From positions 16,230,317-16,294,316 of the forward strand of contig CM060202.1 in assembly GCA_030562195.1 (NCBI GenBank): a stretch of DNA of 64,000 nucleotides, written 5' to 3'. Made by a program: the position numbers and the translations under genes. The stretch is from Nipponacmea schrenckii (lineage: Eukaryota > Mollusca > Gastropoda > Lottiidae). Below are positions 1 to 9,542 of the stretch, piece after piece. The notes under the pieces are model-generated. The model searched no databases. It was not told where the DNA came from and worked only from the letters and a program-made list of their open reading frames with translations. The stretch's first letter is position 1. Each line of letters begins with the position of its first letter.

Positions 1-41
1 GCAGAGTGGACTAGGCCTAACAAAAATAACTGATTCTAACA
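1..41 (-). repeat. Start of copia 3' LTR, cut by window edge
   Basis: On the minus strand a purine-rich tract (GAGTGAGTGGGAG, 42-54) is followed at once by TGTTAGAATCA. This is the usual polypurine tract plus TG start of an LTR, and it lies about 110 bases after the RNase H stop. Only 41 bases of the LTR are inside the window. Confidence 0.6.
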
Positions 42-148
42 CTCCCACTCACTCTTCAAGTTCTGTTAAGAATATATTAAGCACATTTAAAACATAACCA
101 ATAAAACATTGTTATAAACAAAATATAGATTTATGATTTAAGTCCTCA

Positions 149-820
149 CTAGTCTCTCAAATACTCAAACTGAGTTTTACACAAAGGTTTTGTTAATATA
201 TCAGCTGTCATTTCTTTGGTATTACAGTAAACTATTTGAATTGTGCTATCTTGAACTTTTTCTCTAATAAAGTGATATTTTATGTCTATGTGTTTAGTTC
301 TTTTATGACCTACAGGATTTTTTGACATAGCAATTGCACCTTGATTATCTTCAAAAATAGTAGTAGGATCATTATTCAGAATTCCAATATCTTTCAATAA
401 ACATCTGATATTTACTGCTTCTTGAGTTGCTGAACATAATGACATATATTCTGCTTCTGATGTGGATAATGCTACAGTTTTCTGATATTTAGATGCCCAA
501 CTTATTGAACTTGTAGATAGTATATAACAATTTCCTGAAACAGACCTTCTGTTATCAACGTCTGAAGCCCAATCTGAGTCAGAATATCCATGAACAGCTG
601 TTTCATCTTTAGAATAAACTAATCCATAATATGAAGTTCCTTTTAGATATCTTAATACTCGTTTGACTGCAGTGAGATGTGCTTCTGTTGGTGCAGAATT
701 GAATTTTGCTAGCATGCTTACTGCTTGTGATATGTCTGGTCTGGTTGCTATAACAGAATAAAGTAAACTTCCAACCATAGATTGGTTCCACTGGTTTACT
801 AATTCCATCATTTCTTTCAA
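149..820 (-). pseudogene. Copia RNase H and end of reverse transcriptase (fragment)
   Basis: This open frame of about 223 codons starts in the linker after the reverse transcriptase and runs through RNase H. Visible copia hallmarks are GSLLYSVIATRPDI, AVKRVLRYLKGT, YSDSDWASD (metal-binding Asp), STSEAEYMSL (Glu), EDNQGAI (Asp) and KHIDIKYHFIRE. RNase H itself looks undamaged. It joins directly to the N-terminal half of the reverse transcriptase at 821 without the intervening palm region, so the enzyme as a whole is dead. Confidence 0.9.
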
Positions 821-822
821 GC

Positions 823-1542
823 TTAGTTTTCTTGTATCATAAACTGTGTAAATAATTCATTCCAACATCTTGGAGCTTGTTTTAGTCCATATATAGCTTT
901 ATTCAATTTGCAAACAAGATTTGCCTTTCCTTCTTCAATGTAACCTTCAGGTTGACACATATATACATCTTCAACTAGTTTTCCATTTAGAAAAGCTGTG
1001 ACAACATCCATCTGATGTATGTACATTCTACGTGAAACTGCAATAGCCAACAAAGTTCGAATTGATGAAAACCGTAATACTGGTGAGAAAGTTTCATCAT
1101 AATCTATTCCATTCTCTTGTTGAAAACCTTTAGCTACTAGTCTTGCTTTGTATCTGTCTACTGCTCCACTTGCATCATACTTAACTTTCAAAACCCATTT
1201 ACAGTTAATTGCTCTTGATTGTGGTGATAATTCAACTAAATCCCATGTCTTATTTGCTTGAAGAGATTTATACTCAATATCCATGGCCTCTTTCCACTTA
1301 CATGAATTTTGACTACTTAATGCTTCTTTAACTGATGTAGGCTCATCAACTTCAGCCATTACTAATGCCATATGTGTTGATGTATTTGTACTTGCAATAT
1401 CTGCATATTCATCATGATAATATGTTGGTGGTTTTCTCTGTCTATTTGATCTTTTCGTTTCTTGAATATTTTCTTCTACACTTGTCTTATCTTCTCTATT
1501 GGTATTATGATAATCTTCATTTTCTTCAAAGTCAATTGTCAT
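823..1542 (-). pseudogene. Copia reverse transcriptase, N-terminal half
   Basis: Shows the copia entry motifs WKEAMDIEYKSL, NCKWVLKVKYD, YKARLVAKGFQQ, DYDETFSPVLRF, HQMDVVTAFLNG, YMCQPEGY and KAIYGLKQAPRCWN. The reading stops after FTQFMIQEN, exactly where a full-length element would go on to the YVDD catalytic box. The lost section is on the order of 150 codons by comparison with the family (inference). A one-base frame change separates this piece from the integrase upstream. Confidence 0.9.
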
Positions 1543-1678
1543 CTTCTGTTGATTAAAATCAGATTCGTTGAAGATAACATCTCTACATATATAAACTTAT
1601 CTTCTATGCTCATCATACAACCTATAACCCTTTTGAGTTAAACTGTATCCAACAAATTTCATCTTAATGGCTTTAGGA

Positions 1679-2456
1679 TCAAGTTTTTTGACGATTTGCA
1701 TCAGGAATATAGGCGTAGGCATTGCAACCAAAGACTCTTAGATGATTCAAATTTGGCTTCTTTCCATACCATCTCTCATAAGGAGTGGTCTCTGTTGATG
1801 TTGTGAGAACTCTATTTCTAATATATGCAGCAGTTTGGTCAGCGTCAGCCCAATACTGCTTCGTGCAGTGTTCGATTGAAGCGTTCTGCAACACCATTCT
1901 GTTGAGGTGTATAAGGGACGGTTGTTTCATGCTTGATACCTTTTCCCTTTAGGAAGTTTTGAAATTCTAATGACATATATTCACCTCCATTATCAGTACG
2001 AAGAGTTTTAATACGTCTCTCTGCTTCATTAGTTACTCTAGCTTCCCATTCTTTGAATTTCTCAAATACTTCTGATTTATGCTTCAATGGATAAACTGAT
2101 ACACATCTTGAATAATCATCAATGAATGTGACAAAATATTTTGCTCCTCCTAAACTTTCTGTTTTCATAGGTCCAGCAACATCACTGTGTACAATTTCTA
2201 ACTTCTTTGTAGATTGAATACCTCCCACTGATTTGTGTGGATTCCTGTGTGCTTTGCCTTCTGCACATGCTTCACAAAAATTAAATAGTTCATGATCTCC
2301 AATATTAATACCTGTTACAAGTCCATTTGAAACCATTCTCTTCATTTGTCCTAGATTTAAATGTCCTAGTCTTTGATGCCAGACATCACTTTTATTTGCT
2401 AATAATGCTTTTTCTGATTCATCATTTTTAATTACTTTACAGTCAAAAAGATACAT
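1679..2456 (-). pseudogene. Copia pre-integrase zinc domain and integrase core
   Basis: From 2456 downward the frame shows the zinc-binding pre-integrase (WHQRLGHLN and CEACAEGKAHR). The integrase core follows with its three acidic positions in HSDVAGPM, TLRTDNGGEY and PQQNGVAERFNRT. The frame shifts near 1850, and the continuation (1679-1930) carries WADADQTAAYIRNRV and RVFGCNAYAYIP, the standard C-terminal part. Catalytic residues are all present; the lesion is the frameshift. Confidence 0.9.
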
Positions 2457-2549
2457 ATTTCCTGAAAAATAACCCTTTCCAACAACTTTAGATTTTGTAT
2501 TCTTTATCCAACATAATGAGTGTCCTAGTTGTACTACATTATTTTGAGA

Positions 2550-3218
2550 CTAAAGAACTTTAGTTAATGTTCCTAATTCACTTTTCCTTTCTGAAAGATT
2601 CATGAAGAGTTTCACTTGACCAAAACCAACTGCTTCTACAGAATGACCATCACCAAGTATAACCGGTTCTGGATTATCAAATTCAGTATACTTGAAAAGA
2701 AGACTTTTATCATTTGTCATATGTTGAGTAGCGCCAGAATCAATTACCCAAACATTTTGAGATTCTGTTGTTAATCCAGCTGCAAACAGATTATTACTTT
2801 CACCTTCATCTGTATATTCATTACCATAATTTTCACATGTTCTCATATCAGCAGGATTTGCTTTATGTTGAGGACTTGACCTGAATTGTCTGTTTGGTAA
2901 CTTCTTTGGACAATTGCGAGCAATATGGCCTTCAACTCTACATTTATAACACTTAAATTTTGAACCATGGTAAGTTTTCAATGCAGATTGTCCTGATTCA
3001 TCTCTAGAACTTTTTCTTTCTCTGTTTGAACTGTTTCTCTGATTTCTTTTCTCCTCTTCATCCATTAGAGCTTGTTGTACTTCAACTAATCTTAACTCAC
3101 CCTTGGCTGTCAAAGCTGTGTACAAAGAGTTGAAATTGCGAGGGAGACTCAGCAACAAGGCTACAATTTGCTCATCTTCAGGAATAGGAGCACCAATCGC
3201 TGATATCCACATTTTCAA
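2550..3218 (-). pseudogene. Copia gag (C-terminal part) and protease
   Basis: Starts inside gag at PIPEDEQIVALLLSLP, the typical end of the copia capsid domain. A basic linker follows, then a CCHC zinc knuckle (CYKCRVEGHIARNC) and the aspartic protease active site in WVIDSGATQHMT. The first two thirds of gag are missing, so this is a 5' truncation. The frame ends at 2550 and the pre-integrase resumes in another frame. Confidence 0.88.
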
Positions 3219-3220
3219 TT

Positions 3221-3569
3221 TTTAAACATATTTTAAAATGCTGTCATCCTATGAATTATTCTATTTGCTTAGACAACCTCCTACATTCCTGTTTGTTTAG
3301 AATCGTTTGCTAAACTTTTCATAATTAAATTTGTGTAGTTTTCTGTTTATATTTGTATATTTTCCTTAGTATTCTTTGTTGAAATGTTTTATTTTCAGTA
3401 TTATTTTTTTTGCCTGTTGTATTCTCCAATGTTTCTTACTTTTGTCTATCAAAAAGAGCCACCAATTCCGTTTTAGCATTCACATCACGATTGGTACTTT
3501 TCATGATGAGTTGTCACTCTTTGTCATCCACATATATTTACTAAATTTAAACAAAGAACTAAACAGACA
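3221..3569 (+). other. Junction of copia debris and LINE 5' region, no gene
   Basis: AT-rich stretch between the broken gag and the LINE open frame. It shows no recognisable coding signal. The part nearest 3570 is probably the 5' region of the LINE, since the LINE frame stays open for some codons upstream of 3570 without a clear ATG. Confidence 0.4.
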
Positions 3570-4648
3570 TTGAGCGTCGATGATTGGGTGACTTCTCAAA
3601 AATATTTCATTAATAACAAATCTGTAAATCATTTCGACCTATTATTGAAAGCTGGTGATGTGCATTCAAATCCCGGTCCACTTTGTGATAACAAATTGTC
3701 AATTTTCCACCTTAATGCCAGAAGCATTCGCCAAAAATTGGACTTGATCAAAAATGATGTAGAAGAGAGCCATATTTGTTGTTTTACAGAAACTCATTTA
3801 GACGAGAGCATTCCAGACAATGTTCTTCAGTGGGCGTGTTTTCAAAAGCCATTCCGAAAGGACAGAAATTGCTATGGGGGTGGAGTTTTAGTTTATATTT
3901 CCGAAAATATAATATGTAGCCGAAGATTAGATCTTGAATGCGCAAATATTGAAAGTATCTGGGTCGAATGTCACTTTAAAGGCAAAATAATCTTGTTAGG
4001 GACATATTATAAACCACCAGACACTGACCCTACTGATTTCTATGCTAAATTGGAAATAAGTATCGAATTAGCTTATGAAAAGTCCTCAAATATTTTTATT
4101 GTGGGTGATTTAAACGATGATATTCAACGTCCGAATTGTCGGTTAAACCAGTTGCTACCCACAACTAATCTCAAACATGTAATTACTGTTCCAACAAGAG
4201 TAACTGAGAAAACCTCCACAATACTTGAAGTTATTGATTTCGATCCAAAAATATCTGATCATAAGGGTATCCATGCTATATTCGACTTTGCTGTACCTTG
4301 CCCAGTTGACTACAGTCGAGACATTTACCTCTACAAGACAGCAAATTTTGAGTTGTTGAATGATTTGATCAAACATTTTGATTGGCCTGACCTTTTTGCT
4401 AAACTTACTGTAAACGATGCTTGCAATGAATTTTATAAGATTCTAAATGAATTTATCGATCTATGTATCAAAAAGAAAACTGTCATAATAAGACCATCAG
4501 ATAAACCTTGGTTTAATTCAAATATACGTCGTGAAATACGAATTCGCAACCGTTTCAGGAAAAAGGCTATACGAACGAAAAGTGGAGGTGATATCCTTAA
4601 ATTTAAAAAACAACGTAACAAGGTTAATAATCTGAAAAAAGTGTTAAA
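3570..4648 (+). pseudogene. Non-LTR retrotransposon ORF2, endonuclease part
   Basis: About 360 codons of the apurinic-type endonuclease that LINEs use to nick target DNA. Visible motifs are LSIFHLNARSI, CFTETHLDE (catalytic Glu), GTYYKPPDTDP, FIVGDLNDD and ISDHKGIH (catalytic Asp-His). The leader LLLKAGDVHSNPGP is typical of CR1/L2/Jockey-like elements. The frame then enters the basic linker before the reverse transcriptase (KPWFNSNIRREIRIRNRFRKK) and is cut at 4649 by insertion of repeat R1. The reverse transcriptase is absent. No ATG is obvious at the start. Confidence 0.87.
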
Positions 4649-5739
4649 CTAGAATTGCTTACAATTATGAACGTATTTCGAGAGCCTTAAAATATTATGT
4701 AGGCTAAATTTGCAATGACCTACATCTAGACAATATATTGAATATCATTTGACCTAGTTTTCAAAGTCATAAAATAATTAGGTCACACCTTCCGTAACGG
4801 TTAATGATGGCGAAAATATGAAAATTATCAATTTTTGCTGTATTTAAGTACACTTATCTCTATAAATTTTTTTAAGTAAGCCAAATTAAAAAATATCTAC
4901 TCGTAGACAATATATTGAATATTATTTGACCTAATTTTCAAGGTCATAGATTAAGTGGGTCACATCTTCCGTACCCGTTAAAGTGACCTAATTTTGAAAA
5001 AATCAAAATTTAAATAATTCGAAAGAAAATACGAAATTTGAAAATCGGTCTCCAAGAAAAGGTAGATAATGATCCATTGTATCTATGTGCTAAATTTCAT
5101 CAAAATCGGTCTATCAGTAGTGTCTGAATTTCGGATTTAAGAATTGTAACGAAAATTCAAAATGGCGGCCGATATGGCAGCTTGACCTAATTATTTAGGT
5201 CAAATCAATTACTATTGACAAGTTATTTATAAAACAGTTTTCACTTTTCACCTAGCAGTTATAGACCGGAAGTTACGTAATTACGTCATTTGAGGCTAAA
5301 CCGGAAGTGGAATTTTTTTTTTCACATTTTTTCAAAAATTATAAACATATCGCCTATCAACTGGTAAAGTTTCAAAATTTTACCATTTATATTAAAGGAG
5401 AAATCACGGTCTGAAATTTTTGCCGATGACCCTTGAATATTGAATTGCAAATCATGGGTAAAATATTTAACCTAATTGCATAAAACCTATAATTGTTAGT
5501 TGACAAATACATTGAAGTTTTCAAATCTGAAAATCCGGTCAAAATCGAACTGAAAATAAACTTGCTAAAGCAAAAAAACCTGAACTTCCGGTTCTCACTT
5601 CCTGTCAGAGATAGAACTTCCGGTTTTGTTTTATTTGATAATAGAAATCATTCTAAGATCAACTGTAGATTTAGAATTTCTGCACCTTTTACCAGTTTGT
5701 CTGCAAACTCATCCAAGAATTACAAAAAAAAAAAAAAAA
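4649..5739 (+). repeat. Repeat R1, copy 1 (about 1.09 kb, poly-A end)
   Basis: Begins CTAGAATTGC directly after the LINE frame and ends in a run of A at about 5723-5739. The next copy begins at 5740 with the same CTAGAATTGC. Other copies lie at 13523-14678 and 52036-52838, both inverted. It contains no coding frame. It carries several 'gacctaatt..aggtca' segments, CTTCCGG/CCGGAAG motifs and an AAATGGCGGCC (YY1-like) site. Family not recognised. Confidence 0.85.
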
Positions 5740-6492
5740 CTAGAATTGCTTACAATTATGAACGTATTTCGAGAGCCTTAAAATATTATATAGGCTAAAG
5801 TTGCAATTACCTACATCTAGACAATATATTGAATATCATTTGACCTAGTTTTCAAAGTCATAAAATAATTAGGTCACACCTTCCGTAACGGTTAATGATG
5901 GCGAAAATATGAAAATTATCAATTTTTGCTGTATTTAAGTACACTTATCTCTATGAATTTTTTAAGTAAGCCAAATTAAAAAATATCTACTCGTAGACAA
6001 TATATTGAATATTATTTGACCTAATTTTCAAGGTCATAGATTAAGTGGGTCACACCTTCCGTACCCGTTAAAGTGACCTAATTTTGAAAAAATCGAAATT
6101 TAAATAATTCGAAAGAAAATACGAAATTTGAAAATCGGTCTCCAAGAAAAGGTAGATAATGTTCCATTGTATCTATGTGCTAAATTTCATCAAAATCGGT
6201 CTATCAGTAGTGTCTGAATTTCGGATTTAAGAATTGTAACGAAAATTCAAAATGGCGGCCGATATGGCAGCTTGACCTAATTATTTAGGTCAAATCAATT
6301 ACTATTGACAAGTTATTTATAAAACAGTTTTCACTTTTCACCTAGCAGTTATAGACCGGAAGTTACGTAATTACGTCATTTGAGGCTAAACCGGAAGTGG
6401 AATTTTTTTTTCACATTTTTTCAAAAATTATAAACATATCGCCTATCAACTGGTAAAGTTTCAAAATTTTACCATTTATATTAAAGGAGAAA
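5740..6492 (+). repeat. Repeat R1, copy 2, cut by assembly gap
   Basis: Direct tandem copy of 4649-5739, nearly identical base for base until it runs into the N gap. The tandem arrangement and high identity probably caused the assembly break. Confidence 0.85.
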
Positions 6493-6992
6493 NNNNNNNN
6501 NNNNNNNNNNNNNNNNNNNNNNNNNNNNNNNNNNNNNNNNNNNNNNNNNNNNNNNNNNNNNNNNNNNNNNNNNNNNNNNNNNNNNNNNNNNNNNNNNNNN
6601 NNNNNNNNNNNNNNNNNNNNNNNNNNNNNNNNNNNNNNNNNNNNNNNNNNNNNNNNNNNNNNNNNNNNNNNNNNNNNNNNNNNNNNNNNNNNNNNNNNNN
6701 NNNNNNNNNNNNNNNNNNNNNNNNNNNNNNNNNNNNNNNNNNNNNNNNNNNNNNNNNNNNNNNNNNNNNNNNNNNNNNNNNNNNNNNNNNNNNNNNNNNN
6801 NNNNNNNNNNNNNNNNNNNNNNNNNNNNNNNNNNNNNNNNNNNNNNNNNNNNNNNNNNNNNNNNNNNNNNNNNNNNNNNNNNNNNNNNNNNNNNNNNNNN
6901 NNNNNNNNNNNNNNNNNNNNNNNNNNNNNNNNNNNNNNNNNNNNNNNNNNNNNNNNNNNNNNNNNNNNNNNNNNNNNNNNNNNNNNNNNNNN
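6493..6992. other. Assembly gap, 500 N
   Basis: Exactly 500 consecutive N, a usual placeholder for a gap of unknown size. It lies between R1 copy 2 and a LINE endonuclease fragment. Confidence 0.99.
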
Positions 6993-7448
6993 CTGCAAGC
7001 GGCGGCTGTTTTCTCATCTCTTGAGACTTACTGTCCATTTTGGAGTTTATGAGATTGAAATCGCCGTTTATTATGAAAGTATCTCTCTGGCTGAAATGGA
7101 GCTGAATATGAGAGTGTACCTCGCTATAGAAGGAGCCCTTACTCTCATATTCAGGCGGTCCATAAATATTGATAATATGGAGATGATACTTTTCATAATG
7201 AAACTTGCAGTGTATAAATCTACCTTCTAATGATGGATTTTTAGAGTTTTTAATGAGTGTAATGTTGTTTTTTTATATAAAAGCGAAACACCTCTTGTCA
7301 TAGAGATTGTCTCCAAGTCAAGAATATCTTGGTCGGAGACAATCCCAGTTTCCTGGAGGCAAACGAAGTCACACGAATCGAAATCTCGTAGGATGTTATG
7401 GATTTTGTAGGAAAATCCTCTATGAATGTTGATAGATGAGATTTTCAT
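6993..7448 (-). pseudogene. LINE endonuclease fragment, one frameshift
   Basis: From 7448 downward: ISSINIHRGF and CDFVCLQETG (start of an apurinic-type endonuclease, with the Glu of QETG). A frame change near 7265 in a T run follows, then NIYGPPEYES and FIINGDFNLINSKMD (the GDFN box). The rest is lost in the gap. The motif set differs from the LINE at 3570 (QETG against TETHL, GDFN against GDLN), so it is probably a different clade. It sits head to head with the SWIM-YqaJ gene. Confidence 0.8.
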
Positions 7449-7594
7449 GATGTGTAGAGAATGGGGGAAATTCCGTCTTATCGTAACTCTTGTAGCGCAG
7501 AGTTATCGTTCTTGCGGGACGGTGTGTTTACTTCCGGTTGTCACGTTAGGAGCCTAGACGATAGACCGCGAATTTCTTAAATTGTATTTTAATT
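7449..7594 (+). promoter_or_regulatory. Probable promoter / 5'UTR of SWIM-YqaJ gene
   Basis: Less AT-rich than its surroundings and directly upstream of the ATG at 7595. It contains an ETS-type site, ACTTCCGGTTG, at 7530-7540, and shows no TATA box. An in-frame TAG at 7562-7564 limits the coding start to 7595. Confidence 0.4.
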
Positions 7595-8184
7595 ATGAAT
7601 TCACTAGTTACATCCACGAAATCTATGTCCTTAACACCAAGAACAACCGTGGAAGATATTCTAAATTTCAACAAAACAGAAATACATCATTTTCTCAGGT
7701 CAAATAACTTGAAAATCAGCGGAAACAAACTGACACTTGCCCAGCGTGTTGTTGATGCCATAAGATCGCACACGATAAGTGGTTCTATTGAGAAGTCTGA
7801 TACGGATATAGCTAATGTCAACCCGTTATGTGAGGACAGCACCCCTGCAATATCAGAGCTATCGTCGGGCTGGACCGGAAAATCTGTCAATTTCCCTAAA
7901 GTGACCATCAATGACATCGAGAAATACCTCCTTCATAGTAGCCACAGGACGGAAGATGCTGGTAAAATGCAATGTTATAGGCAGTATATCAGGGGATTGA
8001 ATTTCTACAAGGAAGGCTATATTCATAAACTGATGTTGAATGAAATATCTGACAATAGCCAACTGTGTTATGTACGTTCCAAGTGTTATCCTTCTATGCA
8101 ACAAGGTTTATATGAGCAGTGGATGTTGTTAACAAAAGAGGGTCCCTTTCAAGTTGTGAAAGCTAACTGCACATGTTCTGCAGG
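7595..8184 (+). CDS. SAP-SWIM-YqaJ protein, exon 1 (SAP domain, SWIM first half)
   Basis: Exon 1 starts at the first ATG after an in-frame stop and encodes about 197 residues. Residues about 18-60 resemble a SAP DNA-binding helix pair (FNKTEIHHFLRSNNLKISGN, then LAQRVVDAI). Residues about 105-197 are the domain that precedes SWIM zinc fingers in this family (YRQYIRGLNFYKEGYIHKL). The exon ends in VKANCTCSAG, the CxC half of the SWIM finger, at a good donor (GG|GTAAGT, 8185). The acceptor at 8940 joins in frame and supplies the CxH half. Genes with SAP, SWIM and YqaJ domains are known in molluscs, cnidarians and echinoderms; their function is not established, but nucleic-acid binding and cleavage are expected. 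Confidence 0.8.
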
Positions 8185-8940
8185 GTAAGTATATTGCCAC
8201 TAAGAAGAAGGCCAAATAAAAAAAATAATTGGTTATAGCCCTTGCTCCTGGGAAAGGACTTTATATAGGCCTAGATCTAGATCTATATGAAAGAATGAGT
8301 CTTTACTAGGGCTTATGAATTGCGTTCACGCTCTGATAGTGCAGACCCGAGACATGCTAGGCCCTATTTGTGTACTCTCTGTAAACAGAAAAAGCACAGG
8401 ACTTGTAGCTCACACATGGCACATTTGCACTTGGAAGCATCAAATATATAAGTAGGCCTACCGTGCCATGTTTTAAGATGGAGTAGCATTTTCTATGGTA
8501 GGTTTTCTATACAAACGGATGTTAAAGGGAAACTATCCTCTATTTTGTCGATGATTCATCTAATAGATTGTGTTTTCCTCATCCCAACCCACCCAGCAAA
8601 AAAAAAAAAATTGAAGTCTGTAACTTGAGTAATGCCCTTTTATTCACACAGGATGTGACGTCATTTCTGGTCTAGTCGCAATACCCAGACGTAAATGATA
8701 ACTCTTCGCAAATCAGACTTGTCATTTATGCCTAGGTATTTGTGACTAGACCAGAATTGATGCACATCCTGTGTGATTTAAAGAGCATTACTAGGGTTAC
8801 AGACATCAAAATGTTTGCTGGGTGGGTTGAGATGATGAACACACACAATCCATTAGATGAATCATCAATTAAAAAGAGGATAGTTCCCTTTAATTGTAGT
8901 ACAGGAAGTAAATTTTTTACAACATTTATATATATTTCAG
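8185..8940 (+). other. Intron 1 of SWIM-YqaJ gene
   Basis: GT at 8185 and AG at 8939-8940, the acceptor preceded by a T-rich tract (tatatatttcag). The split codon GG|C keeps the frame. Almost half of the intron is a palindromic MITE (8522-8893). Confidence 0.8.
8522..8893. mobile_element. Palindromic TTAA-flanked MITE inside intron 1
   Basis: The two halves (about 8522-8698 and 8722-8893) are reverse complements with a short centre, so the whole 372 bp can fold back. Both ends read TTAA followed by AGGGAA(A)CTATCCTC. TTAA at each edge is the target duplication of piggyBac- and Kolobok-type elements, and the size suits a non-autonomous copy. It carries no protein. Confidence 0.7.
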
Positions 8941-9337
8941 CTGTGGAGAAGGGTGTACCCACATTGCAGGCCTTCTATTTGCACTTGAGGGGCGGCCTTC
9001 AACAGACGAGATAGAAGATCTGGCATGTACCTCCAAACCCTGCCAATGGAATCAGCCGAGTAAAAGAAAAAAAGAGTCCAGGCCAATAACTGATATCAGC
9101 TTTAAACGGATTAGATATGAGGATACTTTAAAGGTGAAAGATAAGAAAACTGCAAAATATGATGTAGATAGCGTTTCATTCAGAAACTCGTTGTGCGCAA
9201 AATTGGGAAATAGCTCAAGGGTGGTTTTATTTGACATTATCCCTCCAGTGCAAAACAGTTGTGTCGAGGTTGAAAGTGACTTAAATATTTCAAACTTTGA
9301 AGAAGTGCACATGCTGTTTTTGAATCTGATCGATTTA
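8941..9337 (+). CDS. SAP-SWIM-YqaJ protein, exon 2 up to the insertion
   Basis: Completes the SWIM finger (CGEGCTHIAGLLFALEGRP), then reads through a basic linker (PSKRKKESRPITDISFKRIR) to FEEVHMLFLNLIDL, where the 6.8-kb repeat block interrupts it. Read without splicing, the frame ends at a TAA at 9350-9352, four codons into the repeat. The right-hand continuation is at 16167. Removing the block and one copy of the flanking GATTTA restores one uninterrupted frame, so the interruption is recent or is spliced out. As it stands the gene may be a pseudogene or a polymorphic null allele. Confidence 0.78.
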
Positions 9338-9339
9338 TT

Positions 9340-9492
9340 GCGTGGCAAATAAAATTTGTCACGCTTTGTTTTCGTTCGGATTATTTTTTTTTTTGCGTGG
9401 CAAATAAAATTTGTCACGCTTTGTTTTCGTTCGGATTATTTTTTTTTTTTGCGTGGCAAATAAAATTTGTCACGCCTTGTTTTCGTTCGGAT

Positions 9493-9541
<49 letters not shown>
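9340..9541 (+). repeat. Three tandem 55-bp hairpin units with growing T runs
   Basis: Units start at 9340, 9395 and 9451. Each has inverted arms GCGTGGCAAAT and ATTTGTCACGC around AAA, then CGTTCGGATTATTTT and a T run. The runs lengthen, and the last is 47 T long (9495-9541). The CGTTCGGATTATTTT module also occurs next to a different hairpin at the edge of R1 (13523-13590, 52036-52100). Confidence 0.9.

Positions 9542-9542
<1 letters not shown>

Larger units (their letters stand above)
1..3220 (-). mobile_element. Ty1/copia LTR retrotransposon, decayed and 5'-truncated
   Basis: Reading the minus strand from 3220 to 1, the domains come in the copia order gag, protease, integrase, reverse transcriptase, RNase H, which separates it from gypsy and BEL elements. 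The frame breaks near 2500, 1850, 1600 and 820, so the element cannot make its polyprotein. The gag start and 5' LTR are missing: similarity stops near 3220. The 3' side is present, with a purine tract at 42-60 and the first bases of the LTR at 41. The part of the reverse transcriptase holding the catalytic YxDD box has been deleted at about 821. Confidence 0.9.

Noticed and set aside
6411..7038. Minus-strand frames spanning the N run
   Set aside because: They are open only because N cannot be read as a stop. The real coding there is the LINE endonuclease right of the gap.
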